A DNA stretch of 64,000 nucleotides from Pseudaeromonas sp963677375 (lineage in GTDB: Bacteria > Pseudomonadota > Gammaproteobacteria > Enterobacterales > Aeromonadaceae), in assembly GCA_963677375.2 (NCBI GenBank), contig CAXXIF010000015.1:70116-134115 (forward strand), written 5' to 3'. A program made the position numbers and the translations under genes. Below, one piece after another: positions 16,152 through 25,818 of this stretch. The first letter of the stretch is position 1. Every line of letters starts with the position of its first letter. The notes beneath the pieces are model-generated. The model saw nothing but the letters and a program-made list of their open reading frames with translations. It did no database searches and was not told the origin of the DNA.

Positions 16152-18413
16152 ATGAGTGATGCCGAACTGAGCCTCGATGGGGTGGAGCGCTTGCCGCTAC
16201 GCACTTTTACCGAACAGGCCTACCTCAATTATTCCATGTACGTGATCATGGATCGCGCCCTGCCACACATCAGTGACGGCTTGAAGCCGGTGCAGCGGCG
16301 CATCATCTATGCCATGAGCGAGTTGGGTCTGTCGGCCCTGGCCAAACACAAGAAATCAGCCCGTACTGTCGGGGATGTGTTGGGTAAATATCATCCTCAT
16401 GGTGATTCGGCCTGTTATGAAGCCATGGTTCTGATGGCGCAACCCTTCTCCTATCGTTATCCGCTGGTGGATGGACAGGGGAACTGGGGGGCTCCGGATG
16501 ATCCCAAGTCTTTCGCCGCCATGCGGTATACCGAGGCGCGACTGTCGAAGTTTTCCGAGGTGTTGCTGGCGGAGCTGGAGCAGGGAACCGTGGAATGGGC
16601 GCCAAACTTTGACGGCACCCTCAAGGAGCCGGTCTTCTTGCCTGCCCGCTTGCCTCACATTCTGCTCAACGGGGTGACCGGCATCGCGGTCGGTATGGCC
16701 ACCGATATTCCACCGCACAACGCGCGGGAAGTAGCCCATGCCTGTGTCGAATTACTCGATAACCCGGCGGCGACCCTGAGCGATCTGATGACCCATGTTC
16801 AGGGGCCGGACTATCCGACCTCGGCGGAGATCATCACTCCGCGCTCCGAGATCCGGAAAATATACGAAACGGGAAAAGGCTCCATTCGCATGCGGGCTGT
16901 ATACCGAATCGAAGATGGCGAGATCGTCATCATGGCGCTGCCGCATCAGGCCTCTGGTGCCAAAATCCTCGAACAGATTGCTGCCCAGATGCAAGCCAAG
17001 AAGTTGCCCATGGTGACCGATCTGCGAGATGAAGCCGACCATGAGAATCCGACCCGCATCGTGATAGTGCCGCGCTCCAACCGCGTAGACATGGATCAGC
17101 TGATGCAGCACCTGTTTGCCAGTACGGATCTGGAGAAGAGCTATCGGGTTAACCTCAACATTCTCGGTCTGAATAATCTGCCGCAAGTAAAAGATTTGAA
17201 GACGTTGCTGGCCGAATGGATCGTCTTTCGTCGCGAGACGGTGCGCCGTCGGCTGCAGCATCGACTGGATAAGGTCGAGCGGCGTTTGCATCTGTTGGAA
17301 GGTTTGCTCATCGCCTATCTGAATCTGGACGAAGTGATCCACATCATTCGGACCGAAGAGGAGCCCAAGGCGGTGCTGATGGCTCGCTTCGAATTGAGCG
17401 ACGAGCAGGCGGATTACATTCTCGATACCAAGTTGCGACAACTGGCGCGGCTCGAAGAGATGAAGATCCGTGGCGAGCAGGATGAACTGGCCAAGGAGCG
17501 GGATCAGCTGCAGCAACTGCTGGGCTCGGAACGCCGTATGAACAGCTTGTTGAAGAAAGAGCTGCTGGCGGATGCCGAGAAGTATGGGGATGACCGACGC
17601 TCACCGCTGGTGGAGCGCGAAGAGGCCAAGGCTCTGACCGAGAAGGAGCTGACACCGAGCGAGCCGGTAACTGTCGTCCTCTCGGAAATGGGTTGGGTGC
17701 GGGCCGGTAAGGGGCACGAAGTCGATGTGGCAGGCCTGGCTTACAAGGCCGGGGATCAGTTCCTGGCGGCGGCGACGGGTCGTAGCAATCAGCAGGCGGT
17801 ATTCTTTACCAATCAGGGGCGCACCTACTCGTTAGAGGCGCACACCCTGCCATCGGCACGTTCCCAGGGCGAACCGCTCACTGGCCGTTGCAGCCTGAAT
17901 CCCGGTGAGCAGGCACGTTTCATACTGCTGGGCAATGACGAGGAACGATTCCTCATCTGCTCCGATGCGGGCTACGGTTTTATCTGCAGCTATAGTGATC
18001 TGGTGTCGAAGAACAAGAGCGGCAAGGCTCTGCTGACCGTACCGGCAGGGGGTGAGGTGATGGCGCCGCAGCGGATCAGCGATGTGGCCCAGAGCCAGTG
18101 TCTGGTGATCAGCAATGAGGGACGCATGTTGCTGTTTCCACTGGACGAATTGCCGGAGCTGGCCAAGGGCAAGGGTAACAAGCTGATTGGTATCCCTGGG
18201 AGCCGGGTTGCCAGCCGTGAGGAGTTTGTGACCCAGGTTGCGGTGATCCCGGTTGGGCAACCTGTGACCTTGCATGCCGGCAAACGCAAGTTAACGCTCA
18301 AGCCTTCGGATCTGGATCTGTATCGCGGTGAGCGAGGACGCCGGGGCGCCAAGTTACCTCGTGGTTTACAGCGGGTTGACAAGGTAGAGCTCGAGAACGG
18401 CGAGCCGGTTTAA
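16152..18413 (+). CDS. parC: DNA topoisomerase IV subunit A
   Basis: A 753-residue ParC. The winged-helix and tower region holds the quinolone-resistance segment HPHGDSACYEAMV with wild-type Ser and Glu at the positions equivalent to E. coli 80 and 84. The catalytic Tyr lies in AAMRYTEARLS. The C-terminal beta-pinwheel follows. Together with ParE it decatenates daughter chromosomes. parE is not adjacent in this window. A strong terminator follows the stop. Confidence 0.97.
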   Translation: MSDAELSLDGVERLPLRTFTEQAYLNYSMYVIMDRALPHISDGLKPVQRRIIYAMSELGLSALAKHKKSARTVGDVLGKYHPHGDSACYEAMVLMAQPFSYRYPLVDGQGNWGAPDDPKSFAAMRYTEARLSKFSEVLLAELEQGTVEWAPNFDGTLKEPVFLPARLPHILLNGVTGIAVGMATDIPPHNAREVAHACVELLDNPAATLSDLMTHVQGPDYPTSAEIITPRSEIRKIYETGKGSIRMRAVYRIEDGEIVIMALPHQASGAKILEQIAAQMQAKKLPMVTDLRDEADHENPTRIVIVPRSNRVDMDQLMQHLFASTDLEKSYRVNLNILGLNNLPQVKDLKTLLAEWIVFRRETVRRRLQHRLDKVERRLHLLEGLLIAYLNLDEVIHIIRTEEEPKAVLMARFELSDEQADYILDTKLRQLARLEEMKIRGEQDELAKERDQLQQLLGSERRMNSLLKKELLADAEKYGDDRRSPLVEREEAKALTEKELTPSEPVTVVLSEMGWVRAGKGHEVDVAGLAYKAGDQFLAAATGRSNQQAVFFTNQGRTYSLEAHTLPSARSQGEPLTGRCSLNPGEQARFILLGNDEERFLICSDAGYGFICSYSDLVSKNKSGKALLTVPAGGEVMAPQRISDVAQSQCLVISNEGRMLLFPLDELPELAKGKGNKLIGIPGSRVASREEFVTQVAVIPVGQPVTLHAGKRKLTLKPSDLDLYRGERGRRGAKLPRGLQRVDKVELENGEPV

Positions 18414-18426
18414 AGGCGATAGTTGG

Positions 18427-18462
18427 AGCCCGGCACCATGACTCTGGGTGCCGGGCTTTTTT
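18427..18462 (+). terminator. parC terminator
   Basis: An 11-base stem (AGCCCGGCACC with GGTGCCGGGCT) is followed by a run of six T. It lies directly after parC and before the next small gene, though readthrough cannot be excluded. Confidence 0.85.
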
Positions 18463-18490
18463 ATTGATGAATGAAGATGAGGTGTGTGCG

Positions 18491-18757
18491 ATGAGCGAGC
18501 AAGAAGAATTTTTGGATGAAACAGCGCTGTTTGAAGCGGTGGAGAATCAACTGGCCGAGGGCAATCCGTTGGCGGCAAAGGAAACCATGCTGCGTCTGCG
18601 CATGAGCGGATTTAGCCACCAGGAAGCCCTGGAATTTATCGCTTGTGCGTTGGCGGCCGAGATCATGGTCATGGAAGAGCAGCAGGTGCCGTTCAATGAA
18701 CAGCGCTACGCTGATTTTCTGGCCTGTCTGCCGGAAATGCCCTGGGATGACGAGTAG
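18491..18757 (+). CDS. Conserved small acidic protein of unknown function
   Basis: An 88-residue soluble acidic protein with no signal peptide. It begins MSEQEEFLDETALFEAVENQ and ends LPEMPWDDE. The middle (ETMLRLRMSGFSHQEALEFIACALAAEI) looks like two amphipathic helices. I believe close relatives occur as hypothetical proteins in Vibrio and Shewanella, but I know of no function. The chosen ATG has GAGGTG seven bases upstream. Confidence 0.75.
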   Translation: MSEQEEFLDETALFEAVENQLAEGNPLAAKETMLRLRMSGFSHQEALEFIACALAAEIMVMEEQQVPFNEQRYADFLACLPEMPWDDE

Positions 18758-18784
18758 GTTCGCAACCCGAGGTCGACGGGTCGC

Positions 18785-20440
18785 TTATTTGGCGAGGGCC
18801 GTGGCCATTCGTGGTCGGCTATATACCGTTGGCTCACTTCGCGGTTGATGCTGGAGCTGATGGGCTTGGTGAAACTGTTTAAATTCGATGCAGTTGATGG
18901 GCTTGGAAAAATGCCAGCCCTGCAGGCTATGGATGTGGCGATGCGCGACAAACGCCACATCGGCTTCTAGCTCCACCCCTTCGACCAGCACCGGGGCGCC
19001 ATAGCCATTGGCAACTGTGAGTACCGCATCAAAAATCCGATCCCCACCCACCTTGTCCACCGCCATGCGAACCAGACTGCGGTCGATCTTGATCAACTCG
19101 AAGCCAAACTCATACAGGCGAGCCAGATTGTTATAGCCGGTGCCGAAATCGTCGATCGCCAGTTTGAAGCCGTATTGATTCGCCAGCTGTAATACCTTCC
19201 GGGTCGTGCTGCAGGAGTTGTCGATCAGTTCGCGCTCGGTGATCTCCAGCGTCAGCTGACTGGGATGTATGCCATGGCGGTGCAAGGTTTGGTACGCCCG
19301 CTTGAGAAAGAAGGGGGATTCAAAGTGCGCGGCGCTGATATTGATCGACAGGTAGCACTCCGGATTCTCCTTCAGCCAGGGCCCCATCTCCAGGGACATC
19401 TGTTCAATCAGCCACTGGGTCATCGGAACTATCATGCCGGTGCGCTCGGCAATGGGAATGAAGATATCCGGCATCACCAACCCCTGCCGGGGATGGTTCC
19501 AGCGGATCAGCGCTTCCGCACCGATACAGTCGCCCGTCTGGTTATCCATGGTGGGTAGATAATGGATGACAAATTCCTGATTGCGAATGGCGCGGCCGAG
19601 TTCGCTGCTGATCTCGCGACTAAAGCCCCGCCCTGACTTCATGTAGTGCCAGAGCCCCCACATCAGGGCGGTAAACAAGAGGGCACTGCCAATGAAAATG
19701 GGCGCCAGCAGACTCCACGTTGCGAAGAGGTAGCTGGGGGCCACTTCGGTGGTGATGCGTAACAGCCCGTCCCGTGACTCTGTGGTATGGCTATAGCGAG
19801 AGCCGGGGAGCCCATCCTTGATGGCCGTTTCGTCATACATCAATAGGTTTTTGTCGGGTAACAACATGCCCAAAGGCTGGTGATTGGCGCGAATAGTGAT
19901 CAGCGCCGAGACCGGAACCTCGCCGGTGGATAATAAGGGGCGAAAAAACTCTTGCTGGTTGAGCAGCAGGTTGACGCCTTTATCCGCTTCGATGCCCAGC
20001 GCCAGAATATTGGAGTAGTTGTTCAGATCTCTGAATTCGGAACCATGAATATTGGTTAACCGCCAGCGTCCGGGAATAAACACCGAGTCTATCGGGCCCA
20101 CGGCTACGGGGGGGGTGTGCAGCCCCCAGGAGGAGCAACGCATCTGCCCCTTGTTGACGACGGCTGCTTCCCGGATATAGGCGTAGTCATAGGCCAGGGT
20201 CCGCATCAATTTCAGGCTTTCTTTGGTGCAGTTGCCTTGAGAGCGATCCGCCAGCATCAGCAACAGACTCTCTGCTTCGTCCAGGGTGTTATTGACATGG
20301 GCGGTCAAATCATTGGACAGCTCAAGACTTCTGTTCCGTACCTGCCAATCGGCCACATAACCACTGACCAGGGCCAAGATGACCACAGGAATTAGAATAA
20401 AGAGGGTGTAAGCCATCCAATAGTGACGATAGGAACGCAT
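18785..20440 (-). CDS. CSS-motif EAL-domain cyclic di-GMP phosphodiesterase
   Basis: A 551-residue inner-membrane protein of the PdeC type. Helix 1 (residues 7-28) and helix 2 (about 245-265) flank a periplasmic CSS domain, recognisable by the RCSSWG motif; in E. coli members the redox state of these Cys controls activity. The cytoplasmic EAL domain has every catalytic element: GAEALIRWNHP, ISINISAAHF, LEITERELI, AIDDFGTGY, IKIDRSLV and VEGVE. It should cleave cyclic di-GMP. The start chosen begins with the cytoplasmic RSYRHYW leader; its ribosome site is weak, and a TTG further up is possible. Confidence 0.88.
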   Translation of the reverse strand: MRSYRHYWMAYTLFILIPVVILALVSGYVADWQVRNRSLELSNDLTAHVNNTLDEAESLLLMLADRSQGNCTKESLKLMRTLAYDYAYIREAAVVNKGQMRCSSWGLHTPPVAVGPIDSVFIPGRWRLTNIHGSEFRDLNNYSNILALGIEADKGVNLLLNQQEFFRPLLSTGEVPVSALITIRANHQPLGMLLPDKNLLMYDETAIKDGLPGSRYSHTTESRDGLLRITTEVAPSYLFATWSLLAPIFIGSALLFTALMWGLWHYMKSGRGFSREISSELGRAIRNQEFVIHYLPTMDNQTGDCIGAEALIRWNHPRQGLVMPDIFIPIAERTGMIVPMTQWLIEQMSLEMGPWLKENPECYLSINISAAHFESPFFLKRAYQTLHRHGIHPSQLTLEITERELIDNSCSTTRKVLQLANQYGFKLAIDDFGTGYNNLARLYEFGFELIKIDRSLVRMAVDKVGGDRIFDAVLTVANGYGAPVLVEGVELEADVAFVAHRHIHSLQGWHFSKPINCIEFKQFHQAHQLQHQPRSEPTVYSRPRMATALAK

Positions 20441-20595
20441 GGCAAATCCAGGGAGCAGGTGAAGGCTGCGCCATAATATCAACTGCTACTTTTTTGCCCA
20501 CCGTCTACTGATGAAATTGCGTCATGGCTCTATCTATCAGATTTTGAATGCGTTTTCAGATGTGATCTGGACGACATCTGATGCTGCTGGTTACG

Positions 20596-21321
20596 TCACA
20601 GCGCACCGCCAAAGGGTAGTACTACTTTTTGCACCGGGAATTGATGTTTCCAGCGTTCGACGCTGCGAGCCGAATAGTCGATTTCGGTGCGCACCTCACG
20701 GATCGCAAAGCGGCGTAGATCCTCCGGCGGCAGCACGAAGTAGCCGTCGGCATTGTAGGGGGGTAATTTGCCAATCCAGCAGACCCGCTCATCGACACCA
20801 ATCTGTTTGAAGAACAGTAGTTCCAGAGAGACTTGCTGACGCAGCAGGCGTAGCTCATCAGCCGTTGCCGTGGTTTTTTTCTGGGCAAATAGCTCGGGTT
20901 GTTCATTTTTCAGCAGTTGGGAATGCAGGTTGCCCTGCCAGGCGACGATGGCGCCGGGTTGGATCAACTTCTTGCGGGCCGCGGTGAACCAGTAGTTGGC
21001 ACAGCTGCCAAGACACAGGCGGCTGACTTCCAGAGTGAGGTTTTGCTGGTTGATCCAGTAGCCCATTGCGATGGCTGCTTCTGTGTTCCCGCCACGGGAA
21101 TCGACCTCCAGAACCCGGACTCTGTGACCCTTGACCAGGGCCTGAAAGTGATGCACCGAGTCCCAATCGATGGGGCCCACGAAACGGGCGTGACCGCTAC
21201 TGACATCCAGCTCCAGGGACGGCGCGGGATCGGATTGTGTGGTGGCACAGCCGTTGCCAAGAAGGCAGCCCAACAAGGTGATGGCGGCGAGCCGGGCTCG
21301 GCGAGAGAGAGTATGTGGCAT
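20596..21321 (-). CDS. Exported ClpP/crotonase-fold protein, possible lipoprotein
   Basis: A 241-residue exported protein. The N-terminus is a lipoprotein-like signal (ITLLGCLLGNGCATT), although the residues before Cys fit the lipobox poorly. The body has the ClpP/crotonase-fold layout: VDSRGGNTEAAIAMG, then SRLCLGSCANYWFTAARKK, in which the Ser of GSCAN sits where the protease nucleophile lies in related periplasmic ClpP-like proteins. A catalytic His or Lys cannot be assigned with certainty. Function unknown. The ATG with GGAG six bases upstream was preferred to one 18 bases earlier. Confidence 0.7.
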   Translation of the reverse strand: MPHTLSRRARLAAITLLGCLLGNGCATTQSDPAPSLELDVSSGHARFVGPIDWDSVHHFQALVKGHRVRVLEVDSRGGNTEAAIAMGYWINQQNLTLEVSRLCLGSCANYWFTAARKKLIQPGAIVAWQGNLHSQLLKNEQPELFAQKKTTATADELRLLRQQVSLELLFFKQIGVDERVCWIGKLPPYNADGYFVLPPEDLRRFAIREVRTEIDYSARSVERWKHQFPVQKVVLPFGGAL

Positions 21322-21514
21322 GAATGACTCCGGTTTCATGGCGGTATTCCCGAGTCTAACCGGCGGCTAACCTAAGCTCCAGCGCCGGATAAGCCAGTCG
21401 TGATCAGAGCCGGCAGTGGGGGAAAGGGCAGTAAAGATACTTCTGTGAAGCGTGGATGCTGTGTGGCATCGGGGGGCGATGCTATACTGTCGCCCTTCAA
21501 AAAGAGGGATCGTT

Positions 21515-22240
21515 ATGCTGAAAATTTTGCGACTGGGCCTGTTGGGAATTCTAATGGTGGTCTGGTTTGTGTTCGGTTTGCTGATTTGTCTGTTGCGTCC
21601 GCGCCATCGTAATAATGTGTACTGGTTATCTAACCGTATGATGCACCGTGCCTGCCCTTTGCTGGGTATCAAGGTTAAAATCACGATTCCGGAGCAGTGC
21701 CGGGGGCTAGGGCCAGCCGTCTATGTGGCCAATCACCAGACTAACTGGGACATCATGGTGCTGACCGGTGCCGTGCAGCCGGGTGTCGTGGCTGTGGGCA
21801 AGAAGAGCCTGGTCTGGTTGCCGTTGTTCGGGGTGTTGTTTTATCTCTCCGGTAATATTCTGATCGACCGCTCCAACCGCTCACGAGCCATAGATACCAT
21901 TCGGCAGGTGGTGGATAAGATCCGGGCCAGTCGTCTGTCGATCTGGATGTTCCCCGAGGGAACGCGCTCTCGGGGCCGGGGCTTGTTGCCCTTCAAAACC
22001 GGCGCTTTTCATACCGCGATGCAGGCGGGTGTGCCCATAGTGCCGATCGTGGCGACCAGTTATGCCTCCCAGATTGACCTGAATCGCTGGGATAATGGCG
22101 AGGTGCTGATCGAGATGTTGCCGCCGATTGATTCGACTCAGTGGCAACGAGAACAGGTGCGTGAGTGTTCAGATCATGTCCGCACTGTCATGCAGGCCAA
22201 GCTGGCGGAGCTGGATGCCAAGGTGCGTCATCCGGCCTGA
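21515..22240 (+). CDS. plsC: 1-acyl-sn-glycerol-3-phosphate acyltransferase
   Basis: A 241-residue membrane-bound acyltransferase. One hydrophobic helix at the N-terminus is followed by the HX4D motif in ANHQTNWD and the FPEGTRSRG substrate-binding motif, with IVPIVATSY after it. It adds the second acyl chain to lysophosphatidic acid in phospholipid synthesis. AGAGGGA precedes the ATG. It is separated from yggU by a strong shared hairpin. Confidence 0.92.
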   Translation: MLKILRLGLLGILMVVWFVFGLLICLLRPRHRNNVYWLSNRMMHRACPLLGIKVKITIPEQCRGLGPAVYVANHQTNWDIMVLTGAVQPGVVAVGKKSLVWLPLFGVLFYLSGNILIDRSNRSRAIDTIRQVVDKIRASRLSIWMFPEGTRSRGRGLLPFKTGAFHTAMQAGVPIVPIVATSYASQIDLNRWDNGEVLIEMLPPIDSTQWQREQVRECSDHVRTVMQAKLAELDAKVRHPA

Positions 22241-22270
22241 GTCATCCGGAATGCAGCGGAATCACACCAC

Positions 22271-22298
22271 AAGAAGGGCGCCTTATGGCGCCCTTCTT
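22271..22298. terminator. Bidirectional terminator between plsC and yggU
   Basis: A 12-base perfect stem (AAGAAGGGCGCC with GGCGCCCTTCTT) around TTAT between convergent genes. T content on the flanks is modest. Confidence 0.75.
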
Positions 22299-22334
22299 GT
22301 GTCGGTTCTGTGAACGAGGGTATCAGGACAAGCG

Positions 22335-22637
22335 CTAGTCAGATGCGGTATCCAGCAGGTTAGCGATCTCGGCCGGTAACTGTTTCGGGGCATGGACCAT
22401 CACTGTCTTGTGGCGACCGAGCTCACCTCGAACGATCTGGATCTGTCCCTTGGCAACCTTGAACTGCTTGGCCAGGTACTTGATGAGATGGCTGTTGGCC
22501 TGGCCATCCACAGGCGGTGCCGTGATGGCCACCTTCAGCTCTTCGCCATGCAGCCCCTGGATTTGATCCCGACTGGCCTTGGGCTGGATCAACAGATCCA
22601 GCCACAAGTCCTCTCCGTCCCGACGCACTGCCACCAC
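22335..22637 (-). CDS. yggU: YggU (DUF167) family protein
   Basis: A 100-residue protein with the DUF167 landmarks QPKASRDQI, VAITAPPVDGQANSHLIKYLAKQF and VRGELGRHKTV. The fold is known from structures but the role is not. Its GTG start overlaps the yggT stop by one base, so translation is coupled. It is the last gene of the yggS-proC-yggT-yggU unit. Confidence 0.9.
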   Translation of the reverse strand: MVAVRRDGEDLWLDLLIQPKASRDQIQGLHGEELKVAITAPPVDGQANSHLIKYLAKQFKVAKGQIQIVRGELGRHKTVMVHAPKQLPAEIANLLDTASD

Positions 22638-23194
22638 TACAACTGATTCCAGATGGGGGCGATCCAGCCGGTGGTCGACAGAAAGATGTTGATGGCTTGC
22701 AAAATGAGGAACAGCACCATCACCGACAGATCCAGGCCACCCATGGGGGGAATGATGCGGCGGATCGGCGAGAGCAGGGGTTCGGTCAGTTGCAGCAGCA
22801 CATAGTCAACCGGGCTGCGTCCCTGACTGACCCAACTGAGAATGGCGCGTAGCACTAACATCCAGAACAACAGGGAGCCCGCCTGTTTGAGGACCAAGAG
22901 CAGGCTGAATAGTAGCAAGGGTACGGGTTGGAGCGTGGCCGAAGCCAGCAGGGTAAAGGCGACAAATTTAAGCAGTGCCACCAGCAAGGCCAGCACCACG
23001 GCTGCCAGATCCAGCCCGCCAACACTGGGGATCACCCGACGCATCGGCGCCAGGATCGGATGGGTTGCCTTGACGATGAACTGGCTGAGCGGGTTGTAAA
23101 AATCGGCTCGCGCCCACTGCAACCAGATCCGTAACAGCACTATCATCAGGTAGATGTCGAACAGGGTATTAATTAAAAAATAAAGAGTTGCCAT
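22637..23194 (-). CDS. yggT: YggT-family membrane protein
   Basis: A 185-residue integral membrane protein with two repeats of the YggT unit. Each contains the RxIP-SxGGLDLS/A motif (RRVIPSVGGLDLA and RRIIPPMGGLDLS) between paired hydrophobic helices. E. coli YggT has been linked to osmotic or potassium balance; plant relatives act in chloroplast or cytochrome assembly. The gene begins 8 bases after proC. Confidence 0.9.
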   Translation of the reverse strand: MATLYFLINTLFDIYLMIVLLRIWLQWARADFYNPLSQFIVKATHPILAPMRRVIPSVGGLDLAAVVLALLVALLKFVAFTLLASATLQPVPLLLFSLLLVLKQAGSLLFWMLVLRAILSWVSQGRSPVDYVLLQLTEPLLSPIRRIIPPMGGLDLSVMVLFLILQAINIFLSTTGWIAPIWNQL

Positions 23195-23202
23195 GGGAGT
23201 CC

Positions 23203-24027
23203 TTAAAACAGTTGTTCCATCTCTTCGGCACGCTGTACGGCGGCCTGCATCGCTTGAGCCACCAACTGGGCTAGGCCATGTTCCTCAAAGTAACGGACAG
23301 CTTCCGCAGTGGTGCCGCCTTTTGACGTCACTTGTGCGCGCAAAGTTCCCAGATCTAGGTGTGGATTATTGACCACCATGTGCGCCGAACCCAAGGCGGT
23401 TTGCTCAACCAGCAGACGAGCCTGTTCAGCGGAGAAACCCATGCGTTCGGCCTCTTCGGCCATGAATTGCATGAACAGGAAGAAATAGGCCGGAGCCGAG
23501 CCGGAGGCGGCAATCACGCTATTGATGCCCGCTTCATCCGCAACCCAGACGGTTTTGCCAACGGCTTGAAGCATCTGTTCGGCAAAGGTGCAATCCGCCA
23601 CGCTGACATCCTTGGCGGCAAAGAGTCCGGTCATGCCCATGCCGATGAGTGCTGGGGTGTTGGGCATGGTGCGCACTACGTTGCCGTGGCCGCCCAGCAG
23701 AGTGCTCAGTCGTGCAACCGATACACCGGCGGCGATGGAGATCACCAGTTTATTGCCATAACTACCGATATCCGAGGTCAGGGCGGTGAGCATCTCGGCC
23801 ATATACTGCGGTTTGACCGCCAGGACCAGTACATCGGCACCCTGTGCCGCGGCGGTATTATCCACTCCGGTCCGGATGCCGAACTGGTCACTCAGCTCGG
23901 CGAGTTTGTCCTGATCCAGATCGGTGACATGGATGAGAGGTGCCGGATGACCAGCATTGATCAGCCCGCTGACCAGGCTGCGAGCCATGTTGCCGCCGCC
24001 GATAAAAGCAATCTTGCGCTGTTCCAT
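23203..24027 (-). CDS. proC: Pyrroline-5-carboxylate reductase
   Basis: A 274-residue NAD(P)H-dependent enzyme for the last step of proline synthesis. It has the N-terminal Rossmann motif FIGGGNMARSL and the C-terminal helical signature block GSAPAYFFLFMQF...TALGSAHMV...VTSKGGTTAEAV. Its ATG overlaps the yggS stop by one base, so the two are translationally coupled. Confidence 0.96.
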   Translation of the reverse strand: MEQRKIAFIGGGNMARSLVSGLINAGHPAPLIHVTDLDQDKLAELSDQFGIRTGVDNTAAAQGADVLVLAVKPQYMAEMLTALTSDIGSYGNKLVISIAAGVSVARLSTLLGGHGNVVRTMPNTPALIGMGMTGLFAAKDVSVADCTFAEQMLQAVGKTVWVADEAGINSVIAASGSAPAYFFLFMQFMAEEAERMGFSAEQARLLVEQTALGSAHMVVNNPHLDLGTLRAQVTSKGGTTAEAVRYFEEHGLAQLVAQAMQAAVQRAEEMEQLF

Positions 24028-24731
24028 TAGTCCTGCCTGTCGTCTCGTGCCCCGAAGATGGCAGTGCCGATTCGCACCTGGCTGCTGCCACAGGCGACAG
24101 CCACTTCAAGGTCGTGGGTCATGCCCATGGAGAGAGTATCCATGGACGGGAATTGTTGCTGCAGTCGGCCAAATAGCTGCTGCAGACGCAAAAAACTCTG
24201 CTTCAGTACGGTATCGTCTGGCGTATTCTCCGCGATGGCCATCAAACCGCGCAATCTCAGATGTGGAAATTGATGGATCTGGGTAGCCAGATCGAAAACT
24301 TCGGCCTCGGTCGTACCTGATTTTTGACTTTCTCCGCTAATATTGACCTGAATACAGATGTTCAGCGGTGGCAGGTCATTGGGGCGTTGCGCATTGAGTC
24401 GTTCCGCGATCTTTAACCGGTCCACACTGTCGACCCAATCAAAGTGTTCGGCGATGGGGCGTGTCTTGTTCGACTGCAGTGGGCCGATAAAGTGCCATTC
24501 AATGTCGGTCAGCCCGGCTTCGCGCAGAGCTTGCACCTTCTGGATAGCTTCTTGTGCATAAGATTCACCAAAGCGGCGTTGGCCTGCCTGATAGGCTGCT
24601 TGCAGAGCGTTCAGCGGCTTGGTCTTGCTGACCGCCAAGAGATGCACCGCAGAGGCAGAGCGGCCGGCCTGAGCGGCGGCTTCGGCGATACGTGTTTGAA
24701 CCTGTAGTAAGTGTTGGGCAATATCGCTCAT
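24027..24731 (-). CDS. yggS: YggS/PLPBP, pyridoxal phosphate homeostasis protein
   Basis: A 234-residue fold-III PLP-binding protein. The PLP lysine is in LLAVSKTKP, followed by GQRRFGESYAQEA, EWHFIGPLQSNKTR, and the C-terminal MGMTHDLEVAVACGSSQVRIGTAIFG phosphate-binding block. It keeps free pyridoxal phosphate and amino-acid pools in balance. First gene of the yggS-proC-yggT-yggU unit, divergent from pilT. Confidence 0.95.
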   Translation of the reverse strand: MSDIAQHLLQVQTRIAEAAAQAGRSASAVHLLAVSKTKPLNALQAAYQAGQRRFGESYAQEAIQKVQALREAGLTDIEWHFIGPLQSNKTRPIAEHFDWVDSVDRLKIAERLNAQRPNDLPPLNICIQVNISGESQKSGTTEAEVFDLATQIHQFPHLRLRGLMAIAENTPDDTVLKQSFLRLQQLFGRLQQQFPSMDTLSMGMTHDLEVAVACGSSQVRIGTAIFGARDDRQD

Positions 24732-24773
24732 AGTATTTTACAAGTGCCTGGATTGACGAAGAGTGGGTAACAC

Positions 24774-25808
24774 ATGGATATCACAGAATTATTGGCGTTT
24801 AGTGTAAAACATAAAGCCTCGGATCTACACCTCTCTGCCGGGGTGCCGCCGATGATCCGGGTGGATGGTGACGTTCGCAAGATCAACTTGCCCGCGCTGG
24901 AGCACCGTCAGGTCCACAGCTTGGTCTATGACATCATGAACGACCATCAGCGCAAGGAGCTGGAAGAAAATCTGGAGGTCGACTTCTCGTTTGAGGTGCC
25001 GAACCTGGCCCGTTTCCGGGTCAATGCGTTTCACCAGAATCGTGGTGTGGCGGCGGTATTCCGGACCATTCCCAGCCTGGTGCTGAGTCTGGACGAATTG
25101 GGAGCTCCGGAGATTTTCCGGCAGATCTCCGAATATCCACGAGGTCTGGTTCTGGTGACGGGGCCAACCGGTTCGGGGAAGTCCACCACGCTGGCGGCCA
25201 TGGTCGATTACATCAACGAGTCGTTCCATCACCATATACTCACCATTGAAGATCCGATCGAATTCGTACACGAAAACAAACGGTGTCTGATCAACCAGCG
25301 GGAAGTCCATCGTGACACCCTGGGGTTCAGTAATGCCCTGCGCTCGGCACTGCGGGAAGATCCGGATATCGTGCTGGTGGGGGAAATGCGGGATCTGGAA
25401 ACCATTCGTCTGGCACTAACCGCGGCGGAAACCGGCCATCTGGTCTTTGGCACCCTGCACACCAGTTCGGCGGCCAAGACTATTGACCGGATCATCGACG
25501 TATTCCCCGGCGCTGAGAAAGACATGGTGCGCTCCATGTTGTCAGAATCACTGCGGGCCGTTATCTCCCAGACACTGCTCAAGCGGGTGGGTGGCGGTCG
25601 GGTGGCGGCCCATGAAATCATGATTGGTATTCCGGCGATCCGGAACCTCATCCGGGAAGACAAAATTGCCCAGATGTACTCCGTGATCCAGACCGGGATG
25701 ATTCACGGTATGCAAACCATGGATCAGTGCCTCAAGCAGATGGTCAGTCGCGGGCTAGTCACGCAGGCTGATGCCAAGGTCAAAGCTATGGATCCCAATA
25801 GCATCTGA
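24774..25808 (+). CDS. pilT: PilT, type IV pilus retraction ATPase
   Basis: A 344-residue hexameric ATPase that retracts type IV pili and so drives twitching. It shows the N-terminal PAS-like region, Walker A GPTGSGKSTT, Asp box TIEDPIEFVH, Walker B LVGEMRDLETI, His box GHLVFGTLHTSSA, and the AIRNLIREDKI (AIRNLIRE) motif needed for retraction. pilU follows after 10 bases. Confidence 0.97.
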   Translation: MDITELLAFSVKHKASDLHLSAGVPPMIRVDGDVRKINLPALEHRQVHSLVYDIMNDHQRKELEENLEVDFSFEVPNLARFRVNAFHQNRGVAAVFRTIPSLVLSLDELGAPEIFRQISEYPRGLVLVTGPTGSGKSTTLAAMVDYINESFHHHILTIEDPIEFVHENKRCLINQREVHRDTLGFSNALRSALREDPDIVLVGEMRDLETIRLALTAAETGHLVFGTLHTSSAAKTIDRIIDVFPGAEKDMVRSMLSESLRAVISQTLLKRVGGGRVAAHEIMIGIPAIRNLIREDKIAQMYSVIQTGMIHGMQTMDQCLKQMVSRGLVTQADAKVKAMDPNSI

Positions 25809-25818
25809 GGAATAGACG

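Noticed and set aside
16752..17516. 254-codon minus-strand frame inside parC
   Set aside because: Antisense to a certain parC with no family-like sequence or ribosome site.
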